This document shows positions 7,990 to 16,608 of a stretch of 64,000 nt of DNA, piece after piece; the stretch's first letter is position 1, and each line of letters opens with the position of its first letter. This stretch comes from Antrihabitans spumae. Its GTDB lineage: Bacteria; Actinomycetota; Actinomycetes; Mycobacteriales; Mycobacteriaceae. The notes beneath the pieces are model-generated. The model was not told the origin of the DNA. It saw nothing but the letters and a program-made list of their open reading frames with translations, and searched no databases. The translations under genes and the position numbers were made by a program. Location of the stretch: the NCBI RefSeq assembly GCF_043944905.1, contig NZ_JBIMSN010000003.1:1-64000 (forward strand), given 5' to 3'.

Positions 7990-8925
7990 TCAGCCCTCGA
8001 TCACCGAGTAGTGCTCGGCGTCGCCGGTGATGGACCGACTACGTTCGCCGTGCACGTCGACAGGTACGTCGCCTGCGAGCGTGATGCGGTTGAGGCGTCG
8101 GTACTGGTCGTCGTAGTCGGCAACCGCGTAGTGCTGGGTTGCCCTGTTGTCCCAGATCGCGACGTCGCCCACCGCCCAGTTCCAGCGGGTCGTGAACTCC
8201 AGTGTTGTGACGCGGTCCTGCAGGAGCGAGAAGATCGCCTGTGATTCCTTCGAGCCGAGACCGACGAACTGCTTGACGAAGTGACCGAGCAACAGAGTGC
8301 GCTCGCCGGTTTCGGGATGTATGCGCACGACAGGGTGAACCGTCTCGAAGTAGGTCGATTCGAACTCCGCTCGGTACTCCCGCGTCTTCTCGTCGGCAGC
8401 AGTTCGAGCCGATGCCGCGGCGTAGTCGTAGCGGTTCGTGTGCACTGCCCACAGGTTCTCGACAAGATGCTTGAGCGGTGTCGGCAGCGCCTCGTAGGCC
8501 GCGGTCGTCGACGCCCATGTCGTCGTTCCGCCGTACTCGGGCAGGGTGACCGCGCGGAGTATCGAGGCCTTGGGGATGCGATCGACGAACGTCACATCGG
8601 TGTGCCAACTGTTTGCCTTGCCGTATTCGGAATCGATCGCGAGGGTCTTCGTCCCGCGGGAAGTGACGGTCGGATGCGGTGTGGTCGGCGTGCCGAGCAA
8701 CTGCGCGAACTCGTATTGGGTGTCGTCGTCCAAGTGACCTTGATCGCGGAAGAACACAACCTTGTGCTCGAGGATCGCGTTGCGAACGAGCTCGACGGTT
8801 GCTGGATCCAGGTCGCCGCCGAGCGTGATTCCGTCGATGCGGGCGCCGATGTGCGCACCGAGTTTCACCACGGATGGTGTTGTTGGAGAAGACGTTTCCG
8901 CTGACGAATAGACATCGATCGACAC
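7990..8925 (-). CDS. TauD/TfdA Fe(II)/2-oxoglutarate dioxygenase, Rv3406-like alkylsulfatase
   Basis: A 311-residue Fe(II)- and 2-oxoglutarate-dependent dioxygenase. Iron ligands are visible as His108 and Asp110 in WHTDVTF and His265 in RATQHYAV; the Arg of YRRLNRITL would bind 2-oxoglutarate. It resembles M. tuberculosis Rv3406 closely over its length (KLGAHIGARIDGI, GKANSWHTDV, LWAVHTNRYDY). Rv3406 is a type II sulfatase that oxidatively splits alkyl sulfates and releases sulfate, so a sulfur-scavenging role is likely. Although the frame continues upstream, GTG 8925 has GAAAGG at the right distance. The divergent neighbour is a polycysteine leader ORF, which supports a sulfur-related locus. 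Confidence 0.88.
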   Translation of the reverse strand: MSIDVYSSAETSSPTTPSVVKLGAHIGARIDGITLGGDLDPATVELVRNAILEHKVVFFRDQGHLDDDTQYEFAQLLGTPTTPHPTVTSRGTKTLAIDSEYGKANSWHTDVTFVDRIPKASILRAVTLPEYGGTTTWASTTAAYEALPTPLKHLVENLWAVHTNRYDYAAASARTAADEKTREYRAEFESTYFETVHPVVRIHPETGERTLLLGHFVKQFVGLGSKESQAIFSLLQDRVTTLEFTTRWNWAVGDVAIWDNRATQHYAVADYDDQYRRLNRITLAGDVPVDVHGERSRSITGDAEHYSVIEG

Positions 8926-9045
8926 TGGGTGACCTTTCGGATGGGGGTGCGCGTACGCGGGCTGCAATGCCCTACGCAACCAGCGCTTGCTCGCGCCGCC
9001 CATCCTTTCGGTCACGCTGATCACAAGCGGCCCGACCTGCGCCGA

Positions 9046-9080
9046 TTGGACAACATGTCGCGGGGTGCTAGATTTTGCCT
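9046..9080 (+). promoter_or_regulatory. Promoter of the leaderless polycysteine ORF
   Basis: TTGGAC (9046-9051), a 17-nt spacer, then TAGATT (9069-9074) ends 6 nt before ATG 9081. The spacing puts the transcription start at or next to the A of the ATG, so the short ORF is the first thing a ribosome meets on this RNA. Inferred from motif spacing. Confidence 0.6.
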
Positions 9081-9194
9081 ATGTCTACCGGCCAGTCGAC
9101 CGCTCTGCGGGTCACCTATGTGACCTCCGCACTGGGTTCACGGCTGCCGCTCGCGCGCGAACTGTGTTGTCGCTGTCGCTGTAGCTGTCGCTAG
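9081..9194 (+). CDS. Leaderless polycysteine leader peptide (cysteine attenuator candidate)
   Basis: A 37-codon ORF whose last nine codons read C-C-R-C-R-C-S-C-R before TAG: five Cys codons, all TGT, the rarer codon in GC-rich DNA. It has a good promoter placed for a leaderless transcript. Polycysteine leaderless short ORFs are known in mycobacteria as cysteine-responsive attenuators: ribosomes that stall on Cys codons change downstream RNA folding. Seventeen nt after its stop, a 6-bp stem closed by a UUCG loop begins. The next gene on the strand is the ROK regulator, and mshA, whose pathway consumes cysteine, lies further on. The role in cis is inferred. Confidence 0.72.
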   Translation: MSTGQSTALRVTYVTSALGSRLPLARELCCRCRCSCR

Positions 9195-9210
9195 CGCGCT
9201 GCGCCATCGC

Positions 9211-9226
9211 CTCGCCTTCGGGTGAG
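9211..9226 (+). promoter_or_regulatory. UUCG-capped hairpin downstream of the polycysteine ORF
   Basis: CTCGCC-TTCG-GGTGAG forms six pairs (one G-U) with an extra-stable UUCG loop. It lies between the leader ORF and the ROK gene, so it is a candidate element of an attenuator or a pause site. No U-tract follows. The region 9195-9349 otherwise holds no gene. Confidence 0.45.
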
Positions 9227-9349
9227 CCCGGCTTTCCTCGACGAGTCGATCAGGTGCCGCTGCCAGCGTGGTTTCACCAATCCAGCGCCAGATCCCAGTG
9301 ATCGCCTAGACACTTCCCGCAGCCCGGGACTCGAACAAGGAACTACTTT

Positions 9350-10628
9350 ATGTCGACTCCAACACTTGCAGCACCGGCACTTGCAACACCGTTAGAACTG
9401 TCGCGCGTCGTCTCCAATCGCGCACCCGCACGCGTTCAGATCGTCGCACCGGAGCTGCGAATAGCTGACAATCCGGCCGCCGCAGTACTCCGTTCGGCAT
9501 CGACGCAAGGCCCCATATCTCGTGATACCGCTGCTCGCACAACAGGATTGAGCATCGCGACCGTGAACAGACAGGTCGCAGGTCTGCTTGGGGCCGGACT
9601 CCTGCGCGAACGTGCCGACCTGACGGCGTCCGGCGCGATCGGTCGCCCGCGGGTGCCGTTCGAGGTCAATCACGAGCCGTATTTGACCGTCGGCATTCAC
9701 GTCGGTGCCGTGGTCACCAGTGTCATCGCGAGCGACCTGCGCGGTCGCATTCTCGGTGGCGTCGAGATTCCGACACCTCGCGCGAACCAGGACGTCGCGC
9801 TCGCAGCAATCGCCCGCAGCGCAAAGGCTTTCACCTCCAGATGGCATCGCAGACAGCCACTGTGGGTCGGCGTGGCACTCGGTGGGCGGGTCGATTCGGC
9901 CACAGGTACCGCAGACCATCCTCGGCTCGGCTGGCAAGGGGGCACGTGTCGGCGCGATCGTCGGTGAGACGCTCGGCCTTCCCGTGTCGGTCTCGGCGCA
10001 CGTCGAGGCAATGGCGGCCTCGGAGTTGTTGCTCGCGCCTCGCAGCCCGGACGACCGAGATCCGGTCGGCACCAGCCTGTACTTCTACGCCCGCGAAACC
10101 GCAGGCGTCGCCTTGACCATCGACGGCAGGGTCCACACGCCGAACAACGGCCCCGGTTCGATCGTGCACCTACCGACCGGCTCGGACGCGACGTGCGAAT
10201 GCGGCCAGAAAGGTTGCTTGGAGGCGACGGTCAGCGACCGCGCGCTCCTGCGCCGGGCGATCGCCGAGGGCATACTCGTCGGTGATTCCCGCCCCGCGAT
10301 CGGCAGCCTGTACGACGCAGCGGCAGCGGGTTCGACTGCGGCGCACGAACTTCTGGTCGAGCGTGCCCAGATTCTCGGGCGTACGGTCGCAATGCTCCGC
10401 GACCTGTTCAACCCCGATCGTGTGATTCTCGGTGGGCAGTCGTTCACCGAGTATCCGGCCGGGATTCCGCATGTCGCAGCGGCCTTCGCGCAGACGTCTA
10501 CGTTGTTGCGCAAAGACATTCGAGTCAGCGGATTCGGCAACCGGGTGCAGGAGTTCGCAGCGAGCGTCACCTCGTTGAGTGCGCTGTACGCGGATCCGCT
10601 GCCGTCGATGCGGCGTTCGCTCGGCTAG
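9350..10628 (+). pseudogene. ROK-family transcriptional regulator (Rv0485-like), frameshifted
   Basis: The first frame (9350-9967) encodes a winged-helix DNA-binding domain (ISRDTAARTTGLSIATVNRQ) and the start of the ROK kinase-like fold (VGVALGGRVDSATG...DHPRLGW). It then meets TGA 9965. The rest continues in the +1 frame (RVGAIVGETLGLPVSVSAHV) to 10628, with a complete ROK zinc motif CECGQKGCLEATVS. The frames join at a run of five G (9938-9942); four G would give one protein of about 425 residues, the length of Rv0485. The shift is a real mutation, a sequencing error, or less likely programmed slippage. The start ATG 9350 has AAGGAA upstream. The ligand is probably an amino sugar derivative, as in other ROK regulators. 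Confidence 0.8.
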
Positions 10629-10653
10629 GTCGCCTGGCTACGTCCTGTCGGGA

Positions 10654-11682
10654 TTAAGTCGGGGGCGCGGCGACGGTCTGAACATCGCCGCCGCGTCGCT
10701 CGATTTCCGCCCTCGCATGCTCGATACCGCCGAATTCGAGTGCTGCGAGCTGTGATTCGCCGCGCCACACGATGTCGGCTCGACGCCGGACGACAACGTC
10801 GAGCCGGGCGCCGAGATGTGCGATCGCAGCAGGCACATTCTTGCGTTCCGCAGCGATCGGGACCGGAAGAACGAATGCGTCCTCGATCGGCGACCGACCT
10901 TCGATCTCGATGCCGGAGCGGGGATTTCGGCCGTGCAGCGACCACTTCTGATCGTCGACCTTCGCGCGGACGTGCGAGGTGCTCGGGCCGCCGAAGCGCA
11001 GGACGTTACCGTCGGGCAGCCGTAGCGCGACCAACGTAGTCTCGATGCGAAGTTTGCCTGTATTGAAGATGCCGCCTGCGAACGCAAGGCACGCACCCGA
11101 ATCGTCGAAGCCCTGCGCTTGGCCGCACCACCAGGTCTCGGGGAAATTGCCACCACCCCAACGCTTCTCGGCATAGACCTGGGCGCCGGTGAGGTCCCAC
11201 TGCTCCGTTCCGATCGTCGCGGTTCCCGTCACCGTCCCGCCGAAGAGCCACGGATGCCAACGCTGGGCTACGGCAGGTATGGACTGGAAGAAGCTTGCGC
11301 CGCCGAACACCTTGTGCGGCCAGGTCACAGGTTCGGAAATCCGCACGTCGATCCGTGCGTCGATACCGAGATCCACTGTGAGCCGGTCGGATCGGCCCTC
11401 GAATGCACTTCCGGCCCGCGCCCCGAGGCGCTTCGGATCCGCGACGCCCTGCGGGTGCACCGCCGTGCGCAGGAACCCGTTCGGGTGCGCGGCGAGGACA
11501 AGCGTCGACCACGGTCCGTCGGGGCCCTTGTTGACGCTGATCAGCGCCGTGAGAGTGCGCCCGGTCTCGGGTTGCGTGAACCGCCAGAGGTAGCCCTCCG
11601 ACGGGACTCCGTGTGCGGGCAGTGGGTCGCCGAACGGTAGGTCGGCGCCGGTGGCTCTGAATCGATCGAGCAGGCTCGGCAT
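10654..11682 (-). CDS. Tocopherol cyclase-like family protein
   Basis: A protein of about 342 residues related to the tocopherol cyclase / AttH-like fold. Seen: YAEKRWGGGNFPETWWCGQA, which matches the signature of that family (a Lys-x-Trp-Gly followed by an aromatic-rich WxWxQ-type segment), plus repeated beta-rich Trp/Phe motifs. Plant enzymes close the chroman ring of tocopherol, but actinobacterial members have no established reaction, so I do not infer tocopherol synthesis. TAACGT ends 7 nt before ATG 11682, which favours that start (leaderless) over GTG 11691, three codons upstream. The nearest same-strand gene is the thioesterase at 11757-12155. Confidence 0.7.
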   Translation of the reverse strand: MPSLLDRFRATGADLPFGDPLPAHGVPSEGYLWRFTQPETGRTLTALISVNKGPDGPWSTLVLAAHPNGFLRTAVHPQGVADPKRLGARAGSAFEGRSDRLTVDLGIDARIDVRISEPVTWPHKVFGGASFFQSIPAVAQRWHPWLFGGTVTGTATIGTEQWDLTGAQVYAEKRWGGGNFPETWWCGQAQGFDDSGACLAFAGGIFNTGKLRIETTLVALRLPDGNVLRFGGPSTSHVRAKVDDQKWSLHGRNPRSGIEIEGRSPIEDAFVLPVPIAAERKNVPAAIAHLGARLDVVVRRRADIVWRGESQLAALEFGGIEHARAEIERRGGDVQTVAAPPT

Positions 11683-11756
11683 GGGGGTCACGTTAGCGAG
11701 GGTCCCGATCGTGAAGAGTCCGACCCCCTACAGGGGGCGCAACTCTTCACGATTCG

Positions 11757-12155
11757 TCAGGACCGCGGCGTCAGGACTGCCTGCGACTGTGTGGTCTGCG
11801 CGACGAGCTTGCCTGCCTCGTCACGAACCTCGGTCACGATCGCGATGGTCGAGCGACCTGCATGCAACGGCCGGGCTGTTGCAGTGACAGCGCCGCTGCG
11901 CACGCCCTTGGTGAAAACGGTGCTCGAGCTCGTCGTCGATGTGCTCGCGCCGGGCGGCAGGTTCAGGAACGCGCACACGGCTCCGATCGTGTCGGCAAGC
12001 GTCATGATCGCGCCGCCGTGCATACCGCCGCCGGTTGTCGTGCGGTCCTCGTGCCAGGCGAGGCGCCCGACCGCCTCTTCCGGCGTTGCGGAGATCAATT
12101 CGACGCCGGCGCTCGCGGCGAAGGGAATGGATGCAATCACGTCTGCGGGGTTCAT
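11757..12155 (-). CDS. PaaI-type hotdog-fold thioesterase
   Basis: A 132-residue hotdog-fold protein with GGMHGGAIMTLADTIG, the helix and His-Gly-Gly motif of PaaI/YbgC-like acyl-CoA thioesterases, which hydrolyse aryl- or acyl-CoA thioesters in the cytosol. The length is typical of a single hotdog unit that works as a dimer or tetramer. The substrate cannot be assigned. The -10 box TATGAT (minus strand) ends 8 nt before ATG 12155, so the mRNA is probably leaderless. It is divergent from the SDR gene at 12225; the 69 bp between them holds both promoters. Confidence 0.82.
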   Translation of the reverse strand: MNPADVIASIPFAASAGVELISATPEEAVGRLAWHEDRTTTGGGMHGGAIMTLADTIGAVCAFLNLPPGASTSTTSSSTVFTKGVRSGAVTATARPLHAGRSTIAIVTEVRDEAGKLVAQTTQSQAVLTPRS

Positions 12156-12212
12156 GACCTCGGATCATAGGGAAGGAAGTGAACCAGGGTTCGCATTCGG
12201 TTCAATCGCTGA

Positions 12213-12218
12213 TACGGT
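12213..12218 (+). promoter_or_regulatory. -10 box of the leaderless SDR gene
   Basis: TACGGT lies 6 nt before ATG 12225, with a TTCGCA -35-like hexamer 17 nt upstream (12190-12195). The arrangement predicts a transcript that starts at the ATG. Confidence 0.5.
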
Positions 12219-12224
12219 TCGAAA

Positions 12225-13073
12225 ATGGCATCGAAGTCTGAGAATCTGAACGGTCGAATCGTCGCGATCACCGGTGGCGCGCGTGGTATCGGCAAGGCGA
12301 CGGCGAAGGCTCTCGTCGACGCGGGCGCTCGAGTTGCGATCGGCGATCTCGACAGCGACCTGGCCGCGCAGACTGCCTCGGAGATCGGCGGCGGCACCAT
12401 CGGACTGCCGCTCGACGTCACCGATCGCGACTCCTTCGAAGGCTTCGTCGCAGCTGCGGAGGCAGCGCTCGGCGCACTCGACGTTTTGATCAACAACGCG
12501 GGCATCATGCCGGTCGGCCGCTTCGTCGAGGAGGACGACGCCACCGCTCGCCGCCTCGTCGACATCAACATCCACGGCGTGCTGTACGGCATGAAGATCG
12601 TGCTGCCGCGCTTCGTCGAACGGGGCAGCGGCCACCTGATCAACATCGCGTCCGCCGCGGGCAAGGCCGGCTTCCCCGGTGTCGCAACCTATTCCGGAAC
12701 CAAACACTTCGTCGTCGGCGTTAGCGAAGCAACTCGACTCGAATTGCGCGGCACGGGCGTCGAGGTGTCGTGTGTGATGCCGAACATCGTCAACACCGAT
12801 CTCGGCTCCGGCATCGGCCACGCCCGTTTCATCCCGAAGAGCGAGCCGGAAGACGTTGCCGCCGAGATCGTCTCGGCCGTGCGCAAACCGCATTTCGATG
12901 TGTACGTACCGCCGCTGATCGGACCGATCAACAAGATCGTCGGCGTCCTGCCGCGTGCGGGCCGCGAAGGGATCGCCAGGCTGCTCAAGGCGGACACCGT
13001 CATCCTCGACGTGGACTGGGATCAGCGGAAGACCTACGAGGATCGCGCATCCAAGTCCGATCCGCTGCACTAA
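12225..13073 (+). CDS. Short-chain dehydrogenase/reductase
   Basis: A 282-residue SDR with TGGARGIGKATA near residues 14-25 (dinucleotide binding), NNAGIMPVG, a Ser in NIASAAGKAG, and the catalytic YSGTKHFVVG. An Asp at the end of strand 2 (IGDLDSD) suggests NAD(H). The long C-terminal segment after PNIVNTDLG is seen in mycobacterial SDRs of lipid or ketone metabolism. The substrate is unknown. It ends 12 nt before the alpha/beta-hydrolase gene, and the two look like an operon. Confidence 0.88.
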   Translation: MASKSENLNGRIVAITGGARGIGKATAKALVDAGARVAIGDLDSDLAAQTASEIGGGTIGLPLDVTDRDSFEGFVAAAEAALGALDVLINNAGIMPVGRFVEEDDATARRLVDINIHGVLYGMKIVLPRFVERGSGHLINIASAAGKAGFPGVATYSGTKHFVVGVSEATRLELRGTGVEVSCVMPNIVNTDLGSGIGHARFIPKSEPEDVAAEIVSAVRKPHFDVYVPPLIGPINKIVGVLPRAGREGIARLLKADTVILDVDWDQRKTYEDRASKSDPLH

Positions 13074-13085
13074 GAGCACTAGTCC

Positions 13086-13922
13086 GTGCCGATTCGCGAG
13101 GCCACCTCCGACGATGGCACCACCATCGTCTACCGCGTCAGCGGACCGGAAGCGGCAAGGCCGTTGGTGTTGCTGCACGGTTGGGCGGCATCGCTGCGCT
13201 GCTGGGGTGACGAGGTGCTCGATAGCTTGTCGAAGGAGTACCGCGTCGTCGCGCTCGACCTACGTGGGCACGGCTATTCCGGCGCACCGGAATCGGGCTA
13301 CGACAATCCGAAGAATTGGGCCGCCGACGTGGCAGCGGTCCTCGCTGCGGAACGGATCACCGCCGGAGCCGTTCTACTCGGCTGGTCCTACGGCGGCCTC
13401 GTGCTGTGCGACTACCTCGCGGTCGACGGCACGTCTGCGGTGGCGGGCATCGTCTTCGTCGGCGGCATCACGGGAATCGGGCGCGGTCAGGGCGGTGGCC
13501 GGGTCGGGCCCGCGATGCGAGCAGCGATCCCCGGCGTCTATTCCGAGAAACCGGGAGTTGCGCTGCGGGCGTTCGGCGCGTTCGGCGACGCGAACACAGG
13601 TGCTCGCGACGATGTCGGTGCAGTCGCGCAGAACATGTTCGGCATCAGTCTCAGCACCCCGCCGAGGGTCCGCGAAGCGTTGTTCGCCAGGGAAGCCGGC
13701 CACGACGACCTGCTGCGTGAACTCGACGTTCCCGCGTTGATCGTGCACGGATCGGCCGACCCTGTCGTCGAACCATCGGTGGCGGAACATGGCGCGCAAT
13801 TGCTGCCCGACGTCCGCGTTTCGATCTGGGAAGGTACGAAACACGCACCGTTCGTCGAAGACCCGGCGCGGTTCGTAGCCGAGATCACGACCTTCGTGGC
13901 GGGACTCGACCGGGCGCCGTGA
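13086..13922 (+). CDS. Alpha/beta-hydrolase
   Basis: A 278-residue alpha/beta-hydrolase. Seen: the oxyanion-hole segment LLHGWAASLRCW, the nucleophile elbow GWSYGG with Ser near residue 102, a late Asp in LIVHGSADPVVEPS, and a catalytic His in EGTKHAPFVEDP. Such enzymes hydrolyse esters, epoxides or peroxide-type bonds; the last region resembles non-haem haloperoxidase/esterase members. It starts at GTG 13086, 12 nt after the SDR gene, and ends 7 nt before mshA, so it may supply an upstream promoter for mshA. The physiological substrate is unknown. Confidence 0.85.
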   Translation: MPIREATSDDGTTIVYRVSGPEAARPLVLLHGWAASLRCWGDEVLDSLSKEYRVVALDLRGHGYSGAPESGYDNPKNWAADVAAVLAAERITAGAVLLGWSYGGLVLCDYLAVDGTSAVAGIVFVGGITGIGRGQGGGRVGPAMRAAIPGVYSEKPGVALRAFGAFGDANTGARDDVGAVAQNMFGISLSTPPRVREALFAREAGHDDLLRELDVPALIVHGSADPVVEPSVAEHGAQLLPDVRVSIWEGTKHAPFVEDPARFVAEITTFVAGLDRAP

Positions 13923-13929
13923 GGCCACA

Positions 13930-15297
13930 GTGCAGTATGGAGGTGTGAGTTCCTTGCGAAGCAGCCGCCTGAAGCGGGTGGCGGTCCTCTCGGTTCACAC
14001 CTCGCCGCTCGCTCAACCTGGGACCGGCGATGCCGGTGGGATGAACGTCTACGTACTGCAGACCGCTCTTCAGATGGCCCGTCGCGGTGTCGAAGTGGAG
14101 ATCTTCACGAGAGCGACCTCGTCCGCCGATCCAACAGTCGTCGAAGCTGCGCCGGGGATACTCGTCCGCAACGTCGTCGCAGGCCCGTTCGAGGGCCTCG
14201 ACAAAAGCGACCTACCGACGCAGTTGTGTGCGTTCGCCGCAGGCGTCCTGCGGGAAGAGGCTCGGCACGAGCCCGGCTACTACGACCTCGTGCATTCGCA
14301 CTACTGGCTGTCGGGCCAGGTCGGCTGGCTGGCGCGTGATCGCTGGGGGGTACCGCTCGTCCATACCGCCCACACGCTCGCGGCGGTGAAGAACGCTGCC
14401 CTCGCCGAGGGTGATACGCCGGAACCCGCGGCACGCGAAATCGGCGAGCGGCAAGTGGTCGCAGAAGCCGACCGTCTCATCGCGAACACCTCCGAAGAAG
14501 CCAAGCAACTCATCGAAACGTACGGGGCATCCCCGGAAAAGACCGACGTCGTAGCTCCCGGAGCAGATCTCGCGAAGTATCGACCCGGCGATCGCGCGGC
14601 CGCACGTCGCGAACTCGGGCTGCGCGACGACGAGCACATCGTGACCTTCGTCGGGCGCATCCAGCCGCTCAAGGCCCCCGACGTTCTCGTGCGAGCCGCT
14701 GCAGATTTGCTGGCACGCGATGCGACCATGCCGCTTCGGGTACTTATCGTCGGCGGACCGTCGGGAACGGGTCTGGAGCGGCCCGATTCGCTGATCGATC
14801 TCGCACGAAGCCTCGGCATCAGCGAGCAGGTGACCTTCCTGCCACCGCAACCGCCGGATCGGCTCGTCGAGGTGTATCGCGCGTCGGATATCGTTGCGGT
14901 CCCGAGCTATTCGGAGTCCTTCGGGTTGGTCGCCATCGAAGCTCAGGCCTGCGGTACCCCCGTCGTCGCCGCCGACGTCGGTGGCCTCGGTACTGCGGTC
15001 CGCAATCGAGAAACGGGCATTCTGGTTCAGGGACATCGAACCGAAGACTGGTCGTCCGCGATTCGCTGGATGCTTGCCGATAAGCACGAGCTGGTCCGGA
15101 TGGGGGAGAACGCACAGCGGCATGCGGCCAACTTCTCCTGGGAGCGGACCGCGACCGGTTTGCTGGCGAGCTACGAGAAAGCGCAGGAAACGTACGCGGG
15201 GGCTCTGGGTCGTATCGACACTCAAACCACAACGAAGGTGGACGCCATGCACCGGTTACGCGAATTGATCAGACTTCGACGCGGTGTGCGCGCGTGA
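13930..15297 (+). CDS. mshA: D-inositol-3-phosphate glycosyltransferase MshA
   Basis: A GT4-family glycosyltransferase that transfers GlcNAc from UDP-GlcNAc to 1L-myo-inositol 1-phosphate, the first step of mycothiol synthesis. Seen: an N-terminal HTSPLAQPGTGDAGGMNVYV glycine-rich loop, the central FVGRIQPLKAPDVLVRA linker, and the C-terminal PSYSESFGLVAIEAQACGTP with the EX7E donor motif. At 455 residues it is of usual length. Starts GTG 13930 or GTG 13945 are both in frame; TATGGAGG lies between them, so the start is not settled. It is followed by ybjN (GTGA overlap), as in Rv0486-Rv0487. Mycothiol is the main low-molecular-weight thiol here and uses cysteine later in the pathway. Confidence 0.95.
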   Translation: MQYGGVSSLRSSRLKRVAVLSVHTSPLAQPGTGDAGGMNVYVLQTALQMARRGVEVEIFTRATSSADPTVVEAAPGILVRNVVAGPFEGLDKSDLPTQLCAFAAGVLREEARHEPGYYDLVHSHYWLSGQVGWLARDRWGVPLVHTAHTLAAVKNAALAEGDTPEPAAREIGERQVVAEADRLIANTSEEAKQLIETYGASPEKTDVVAPGADLAKYRPGDRAAARRELGLRDDEHIVTFVGRIQPLKAPDVLVRAAADLLARDATMPLRVLIVGGPSGTGLERPDSLIDLARSLGISEQVTFLPPQPPDRLVEVYRASDIVAVPSYSESFGLVAIEAQACGTPVVAADVGGLGTAVRNRETGILVQGHRTEDWSSAIRWMLADKHELVRMGENAQRHAANFSWERTATGLLASYEKAQETYAGALGRIDTQTTTKVDAMHRLRELIRLRRGVRA

Positions 15298-15815
15298 GCG
15301 CCGCCGAACTGGCCGACGTGATCGAGGGTGCGCTGCGTGACCGTGAGTTGGAATACACGCGCAAGGGCGTCGACAACTTCGTCGTCGAACTGCCAGGCGA
15401 ACGCAAACTGAAGACGACGTGCTTGCTGACTCTCGGCAAGCACGGCGTCCGGATCGAGGCTTTCGTCTGTCGGCATCCGGACGAGAACGATGCCGGTGTC
15501 CACAAATTTCTGCTCCGGCGGAACCGGCGACTCTACGGAGTGCACTACACGATCGACCGCGTCGGCGACATCTATCTCGTCGGCAGACTGTCGGCGCACG
15601 CGGTCACGCCCGAGGAGCTGGACCGCGTGCTCGGTCAGGTGCTCGAGGCCGCAGACGGTGACTTCAACACCCTGCTGGAGCTCGGATTCGCGGGATCCAT
15701 TCGCCGCGAATGGGATTGGCGTACTGCACGCGGTGAGTCACTCGCGAACCTGAAGGCATTCGAGCATCTCGTGCACGGTGCGCAGGACGGGCGCGGCACC
15801 GACGTGCCAGGATGA
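15294..15815 (+). CDS. YbjN domain-containing protein (Rv0487-like)
   Basis: A 173-residue protein of the YbjN family, a two-layer fold related to type III secretion chaperones (known for the family). Seen: VIEGALRDRELEYTRKG at the N-terminus and HKFLLRRNRRLYGVHYTID, both typical. No catalytic residues are known. It overlaps the mshA stop by GTGA and so is translationally coupled; gpm1 follows 4 nt later. The conserved mshA-ybjN-gpm1 order suggests a housekeeping role, but none is established. Confidence 0.85.
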   Translation: MSAAELADVIEGALRDRELEYTRKGVDNFVVELPGERKLKTTCLLTLGKHGVRIEAFVCRHPDENDAGVHKFLLRRNRRLYGVHYTIDRVGDIYLVGRLSAHAVTPEELDRVLGQVLEAADGDFNTLLELGFAGSIRREWDWRTARGESLANLKAFEHLVHGAQDGRGTDVPG

Positions 15816-15819
15816 TCGC

Positions 15820-16584
15820 ATGACTGACGAAAGCCCCCGTAGCTCCGTTGGAACGCTTGTGCTGCTGCGCCACGGCGAGAGCGAATGGAACGCCTCGAAC
15901 CAGTTCACCGGCTGGGTGGACGTGAACCTGACCGACAAGGGAATTGCCGAGGGTAAACGCGCAGGCAGCCTGATGCGGGAGCAGAACGTGCTTCCCGACG
16001 TCGTCTATACCTCTTTGCTGCGCCGTGCGATCAGTACCGCCAACATCGCGCTCGACGTTGCCGACAGACACTGGATTCCGGTGGTCAGGGACTGGCGGCT
16101 CAACGAACGCCACTACGGCAAACTGCAGGGCCTCAACAAGGCGCAGATCCGTGACGAATTCGGCGACGAGCAGTTCATGGCATGGCGTCGCAGTTATGAC
16201 ACCCCGCCGCCCCCGATCGAGGCCGGCACGGAATTCAGCCAGGACGGCGATCCGCGGTACGACGGCATCGACGTTCCGCAGACCGAATGTCTCAAAGACG
16301 TCGTCGTCCGGATGATCCCGTATTGGGAGGAGACCATCTCCCAGGATCTGCTCGCCGGTAAGAACGTTCTCGTCGCAGCACACGGCAATTCGTTGCGCGC
16401 TCTGGTCAAGCACCTCGACGGCATTTCCGACGACGACATCGCGGGCTTGAACATTCCTACGGGCATCCCCCTGCGCTACGACCTGGACGAAAATCTCAGT
16501 CCGCTCAATCCCGGCGGGACCTACCTCGATCCTGATGCGGCGGCTGCAGGCGCGGCGGCGGTTGCCAATCAGGGCGCAAAATAG
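15820..16584 (+). CDS. gpm1: 2,3-bisphosphoglycerate-dependent phosphoglycerate mutase
   Basis: The glycolytic/gluconeogenic enzyme that interconverts 3- and 2-phosphoglycerate through a phosphohistidine. Seen: the phosphoacceptor LLRHGESEWN with His18, FTGWVDVNLT, the ERHYGKLQGLNK substrate segment, and the second catalytic His in VAAHGNSLRALVKHL. 254 residues, the normal dPGM length. ATG 15820 has AGGA upstream. A long inverted repeat beyond the stop may end the mshA-ybjN-gpm1 transcript. Confidence 0.95.
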   Translation: MTDESPRSSVGTLVLLRHGESEWNASNQFTGWVDVNLTDKGIAEGKRAGSLMREQNVLPDVVYTSLLRRAISTANIALDVADRHWIPVVRDWRLNERHYGKLQGLNKAQIRDEFGDEQFMAWRRSYDTPPPPIEAGTEFSQDGDPRYDGIDVPQTECLKDVVVRMIPYWEETISQDLLAGKNVLVAAHGNSLRALVKHLDGISDDDIAGLNIPTGIPLRYDLDENLSPLNPGGTYLDPDAAAAGAAAVANQGAK

Positions 16585-16608
16585 ACCCCGAGTAGGTATC
16601 GGACCGCA

